Assembly (NCBI GenBank): GCA_003282105.1
Contig: QCAB01000001.1
Span: 1-49,784 of the forward strand
Length of the DNA stretch: 49,784 bases
Source: SAR86 cluster bacterium AG-339-G14
GTDB taxonomy: Bacteria > Pseudomonadota > Gammaproteobacteria > Magnimaribacterales > AG-339-G14
Direction: 5' to 3'
Below, piece after piece: positions 45,855 through 49,784 of the stretch (its first letter is position 1; every line of letters starts with the position of its first letter). Made by a program: the position numbers and the translations under genes. The notes under the pieces were generated by a model, which saw only the letters and a list, made by a program, of their open reading frames with translations, searched no databases and had not been told where the DNA came from.

Positions 45855-46438
45855 CCGAATTGCTGCTTTTCTTTTATTTCGTCTACCGTTTTACAATCTA
45901 TGCACTGAGTGGCTGTGGGCCTTGCTTCAAGTCGTTTTATACCAATTTCTACCCCACAAGTTTCACAATAACCATAAAGATCATCGTCAATATCTTTCAT
46001 AGACATTTCAATTTTAGAAATTAATTTTCGTTCACGCTCTCTTTTTCTTAGCTCCAACATGAATTCTTCTTCTTTCGCTGCACGATCTAATGAATCAGGA
46101 AAATTACTTTGGTCTTGCTGAATGAGCTGTTCTGTTTTCTCTTGTTCTGAATCAAGCGCCTCTTTCCAAGCATTGAGTATCGAAATAAAATGTTTTTTTT
46201 GAGATTTATTCATGTACTTCTCTGTTTTATTAGGACGGTAAGGAATAAATGTTTTAGCAAATGATTCAAAATCGGAAGGATTTGAAATTACCTGAGGCTT
46301 AAGAGCTTTCTTTTTAGTAGGTTTCTTTTTTGTTTGAGGTTTTTTTGCTGGTTGCTTTTTTGCCTTTGGTTTAGCAGACGGTTTTATTTTTACTGAAGCT
46401 TTTTTTGTTGCAGATTTTGGTTTCTTTTTAATAGCCAT
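45851..46438 (-). CDS. dksA: DksA/TraR-family zinc-finger transcription factor with Lys/Ala-rich N-terminal tail
   Basis: CETCGVEIGIKRLEARPTATQCIDC zinc finger; ~50-residue basic N-terminal extension. Confidence 0.93.
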   Translation of the reverse strand: MAIKKKPKSATKKASVKIKPSAKPKAKKQPAKKPQTKKKPTKKKALKPQVISNPSDFESFAKTFIPYRPNKTEKYMNKSQKKHFISILNAWKEALDSEQEKTEQLIQQDQSNFPDSLDRAAKEEEFMLELRKRERERKLISKIEMSMKDIDDDLYGYCETCGVEIGIKRLEARPTATQCIDCKTVDEIKEKQQFG

Positions 46439-46485
46439 TGATAAAATTTGAAGGTGAGAAATTTATCAAAACCTAGAGGAACTTG

Positions 46486-47487
46486 CTAGTCTAATTTGCA
46501 AAATAATTCATAAATTTCTAGATATTTTTTGTGTTCTAATCTCGGGCCAATATTTTCGACACCCTTAGATGCTAAAAAACATCCAAATTTTGCAGCTTTT
46601 TCTGGATTTTGGCCCTTGGTAAGTAAATACAATGCTCCTCCAGCAAACATGTCACCGGCTCCGTTGCTATCAATTGCATTTGCAGCAAACCCACCCACTT
46701 CACAAGAAGATTTATGATTAAAAATCAATGCTCCTTCACTTCCTTTAGTAATGAAAATATTTTGTGCAAATTTTAATAAAGATCTTTTTATTAATTCTTC
46801 ATCATTTGTCTTACAAAATGCTTTTGCTTCTTCAAAGTTACAAAATAAATAATCAATTGGCTCTTTGAGCCAATCAAGTAACCTTTCTTTGAAAGCATTT
46901 ACTATGTTCGGATCTGATAGGCTAATAGCTATTTTAGCTTCTTTGCTTCTACCAACTTCTATAATTTTTTTACTCGTCAAGTTGCATACGTCTGAACTCA
47001 CAAGGTAACCTTCTAGATAAATTATTTCCGACTTTTCTATTAAGTCTTCATCTATGTCTGAAGGCTTCAAATTAGCGCTGATGCCTAGACATGTGCTCAT
47101 GGTTCTTTCTGCGTCTTCAGAAATCATAATTAAACAAGTACCTGTGTCTCCTTTATCATTAGAAATCACGTCGTTTATAATTCCTACGCCTTCAAGATCT
47201 TTCTTGTAAAATGAACCATTTTCGTCGTTCGCTACTTTTCCAAAAAAACCACATTTACTTCCCAAAGATGCCAAGGCAAAGATAGTATTGGTGGCTGAAC
47301 CTCCACAAGCATCTTCACTTTTTTTATAATTTTCAGATAATTTTTTATAGAAAATATTTTGGGATTTACTATCGCATAAACCCATGGTTCCTTTTTCTAT
47401 TGAAATCTCCTTTAAAATGTCGTCTTCAATAAGAAATTGTTTATCAACTAAAGCATTTCCAACGCCAAGAACGTTAATTTCCTTCAT
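46486..47487 (-). CDS. PfkB-family carbohydrate/adenosine kinase
   Basis: GGSATNTIFALASLG, DSNGAGDMFAGGALY. Confidence 0.9.
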   Translation of the reverse strand: MKEINVLGVGNALVDKQFLIEDDILKEISIEKGTMGLCDSKSQNIFYKKLSENYKKSEDACGGSATNTIFALASLGSKCGFFGKVANDENGSFYKKDLEGVGIINDVISNDKGDTGTCLIMISEDAERTMSTCLGISANLKPSDIDEDLIEKSEIIYLEGYLVSSDVCNLTSKKIIEVGRSKEAKIAISLSDPNIVNAFKERLLDWLKEPIDYLFCNFEEAKAFCKTNDEELIKRSLLKFAQNIFITKGSEGALIFNHKSSCEVGGFAANAIDSNGAGDMFAGGALYLLTKGQNPEKAAKFGCFLASKGVENIGPRLEHKKYLEIYELFCKLD

Positions 47488-48115
47488 TATTTATTTTAAT
47501 TATATTTTTAATTTCATGGTCTTCAAAAGCGTAAACTCCGTTCGAGATAGCGAATTTCTTATATCCCATTTTTTTTAAATTGATAATGTTTTCATTATTG
47601 ATTCCACCAATAGAATACAGTGGTTTTTTTGTTTTTAACAAAACTTCTTTCATAACCATGTCTGATCTCGCTAACGAAATATCTTTTTTGGTTTGGCTTT
47701 TAAAAAAAGATCCTACCGCCAGATAATCCCACTCTAAAATATCTTCTGGAGGATTTGAAACTAACTCTAAATTCCACTTACAAGAAAGGCCTTTAATATA
47801 ATTTTCTTTAATTAGATTTAAATGCTTTTTTAAAAAATTTTTATTTTTTTTCTTTTGATAGTCTTCAAATCCCAAATGAAATCCATCCGCTCCAATTTCT
47901 AATGCTATTTCTGGATAATCGTTAATTATTAACTTTCCATCATTTTCTTTGATGAGTTCTAAAAGGATTTTTGAATTATTTTTTATGATATTTAAATCGT
48001 TATTTTTGTCTCTGTATTGATAAGTTTTAATTCCTAATTCCAATAAATTAGACGTTTTAGAAATTATTTTTTCTAGGCTTAAATTAGCCGGAGTTATGGC
48101 ATAAATAGAATTCAT
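47474..48115 (-). CDS. thiE: thiamine-phosphate synthase (divergent)
   Basis: LIINDYPEIALEIGADGFHLGFEDY, SQTKKD, SIGGINNENI. Confidence 0.82.
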   Translation of the reverse strand: MNSIYAITPANLSLEKIISKTSNLLELGIKTYQYRDKNNDLNIIKNNSKILLELIKENDGKLIINDYPEIALEIGADGFHLGFEDYQKKKNKNFLKKHLNLIKENYIKGLSCKWNLELVSNPPEDILEWDYLAVGSFFKSQTKKDISLARSDMVMKEVLLKTKKPLYSIGGINNENIINLKKMGYKKFAISNGVYAFEDHEIKNIIKINNEGN

Positions 48116-48876
48116 AAGTTGAAATTAATAAAATCTTGATTTTTTGTTTTAATAGAATTCTTTAAAATTTTTCTCATGTATTCTTTTGCATTTAAGCAAC
48201 TTTCTTTCAGATCTTTCGTTTTGATAAAGTTGCATAGAATCGAGGTAGATAGTGCGCAACCAGATCCATGAAAAGTTTTGGAGATTTTCTTTGCCTTTAC
48301 ATCTAATTCTTTTATACCATTTATGTATAGCGTGCTTATAACTTCATTTTTTCTTGATTTGCCAGTTACAAAAATATTTTTAATACCTAAATCTAAAAGA
48401 GAGTTGATAGAATCTTCTTCAGTTTTACATCCGCTTAAGATTTTTAATTCATTTAAATTTGGAGTTAGCAATGTTGCTTGGGGATATAGCTTTTCAAGAG
48501 AAAAATTAATATTTTGTTTCTTTAAGAATTTCCCACCTCCACCAGCTTCTATTATTGGATCAATTACTACAGGAATTTTTGTAAATTGATCTAGAAACTT
48601 TGACGTGGATTCAATAATTTTATTTGAAGAAATTGCTCCAATCTTGACGCCTGATATATTGAAATTTTCATTGAGGTTTTTGAGATTTTTTTGAAAAAAG
48701 TTTTCGTTAACATCTTCAACTTTGTGCAACTTTTCTGCATCCTGAATAGTCAAATTAGTAATAGATGACAGGCAATGAAAATTATGTTGATTCGCTACTA
48801 AAATATCTAAGCTATTACCAGCTCCATTAGTCGGATCTTGACCAGATATGGATAAAATATATTTTTTATGTCTCAT
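48112..48876 (-). CDS. thiD: hydroxymethylpyrimidine/phosphomethylpyrimidine kinase (divergent)
   Basis: SISGQDPTNGAGNSLDI, VIDPIIEAGGG, FHGSGCALST. Confidence 0.85.
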   Translation of the reverse strand: MRHKKYILSISGQDPTNGAGNSLDILVANQHNFHCLSSITNLTIQDAEKLHKVEDVNENFFQKNLKNLNENFNISGVKIGAISSNKIIESTSKFLDQFTKIPVVIDPIIEAGGGGKFLKKQNINFSLEKLYPQATLLTPNLNELKILSGCKTEEDSINSLLDLGIKNIFVTGKSRKNEVISTLYINGIKELDVKAKKISKTFHGSGCALSTSILCNFIKTKDLKESCLNAKEYMRKILKNSIKTKNQDFINFNL

Positions 48877-48931
48877 ATTATACTAAAGTCATTATAATGC
48901 TGCGTTCAGTCAATCCAAGTTATTAAAAAAA

Positions 48932-49784
48932 ATGAAAGAGTATAAGATAGGTTTGGTAGGAGCTACAGGTTATGTTGGAGTTGAGCTATTGAAGTTGTTC
49001 GATGAAATGGATAATCTTGAAGTATCCTTCGTGTCATCGTCTGGAAGCATAGGCAAAAATCTTTACGAACAAATTTATGAATTCAAAAGAATTCCAAATC
49101 TTCAATTGTCTTCAGTTGAAGATATAAAGGAGCAGGACCTTGATTATGTTTTTTTTGCCACTCAACACAATTTTTCTATGGACTATGTACCTTTTTTGTT
49201 GGAGAAAGATATCAAAATTATTGATTTATCGGCAGACTTTAGAATAAGCGATGCTTCATTGTGGGCTGAAGCTTATGAAGATGAGCATAGGGCAAAAAAT
49301 TTACTAAATTCTGCTGTTTATGGGTTACCCGAAAAAGAAAGAAATAAAATAAAAGAAGCAAATTTAGTAGCTGTTCCTGGTTGTTACCCCACAGCTTCTA
49401 TTTTAGGACTCCTTCCTATTGCCAATAACATAAAAGAAACTTCAAACATCATATTTGACGTTAAATCAGGAATCAGCGGCGCAGGAAGAAATAAAGTAGA
49501 ATCAGACCTGTCGGATGATATAGTCGATAATTTTAAAGCTTACTCGGCGCAGTCTCATCGTCATCAATTTGAAATAGGCCATTTTTTTAAAAAAAATTAC
49601 AAGCTTAATAATAAAATAGTTTTTACTCCTCATCTACTGCCTATTTTTAGAGGAGAATATGTAACTTGTTATGTTGAAATTTCGAATTTCGAAGATTCGA
49701 TCCAAGAAACTTATGAAAACTTTTATAAAAATGAAAAATTTGTTAGAGTATTAACAAAAGGTACTGTTCCTGAGTTAAAAAAGG
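48932..49784 (+). CDS. argC: N-acetyl-gamma-glutamyl-phosphate reductase (3' end outside window)
   Basis: Manual translation MKEYKIGLVGATGYVGVELLKLF...VAVPGCYPTASILGLLP...SGAGRN; runs off the window so absent from the ORF track. Confidence 0.95.
   Translation, partial: MKEYKIGLVGATGYVGVELLKLFDEMDNLEVSFVSSSGSIGKNLYEQIYEFKRIPNLQLSSVEDIKEQDLDYVFFATQHNFSMDYVPFLLEKDIKIIDLSADFRISDASLWAEAYEDEHRAKNLLNSAVYGLPEKERNKIKEANLVAVPGCYPTASILGLLPIANNIKETSNIIFDVKSGISGAGRNKVESDLSDDIVDNFKAYSAQSHRHQFEIGHFFKKNYKLNNKIVFTPHLLPIFRGEYVTCYVEISNFEDSIQETYENFYKNEKFVRVLTKGTVPELKK

Overview
The window is a gene-dense, AT-rich housekeeping segment of a bacterial chromosome. Gene content and order (tkt-pgk-fba, ubiE-ubiB-tat, miaB-phoH-ybeY-corC, parE-parC, tsaE/nnrD, dksA/folK) suggest a streamlined gammaproteobacterium, possibly a SAR86-like marine lineage; the taxonomy is inference only. 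I found about 48 protein-coding genes. I found no tRNA, rRNA, CRISPR array, transposase or recognisable riboswitch. No large accessory island or obvious new multi-gene system is visible. The observations most worth a second look are: (1) a recurring architecture in which a -10-like box sits 6 (to 8) nt upstream of the start codon at about ten first-gene starts, predicting widespread leaderless transcription; (2) tail-to-tail gene packing in which all nine natural convergent pairs end within -12 to +8 bp of each other and four share the same TTAA; (3) a divergent pair of apparently phage-derived genes (36256-37135); (4) a 42-bp imperfect palindrome containing a perfect TATAAT directly before coaD; (5) truncated metK and flavin-oxidoreductase genes fused tail-to-tail near 925-945, which may be a chimeric join; (6) unusual low-complexity tails on ribosomal protein L31 and DksA. 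No computation or database search was run. Identifications come from reading motifs in the supplied translations.
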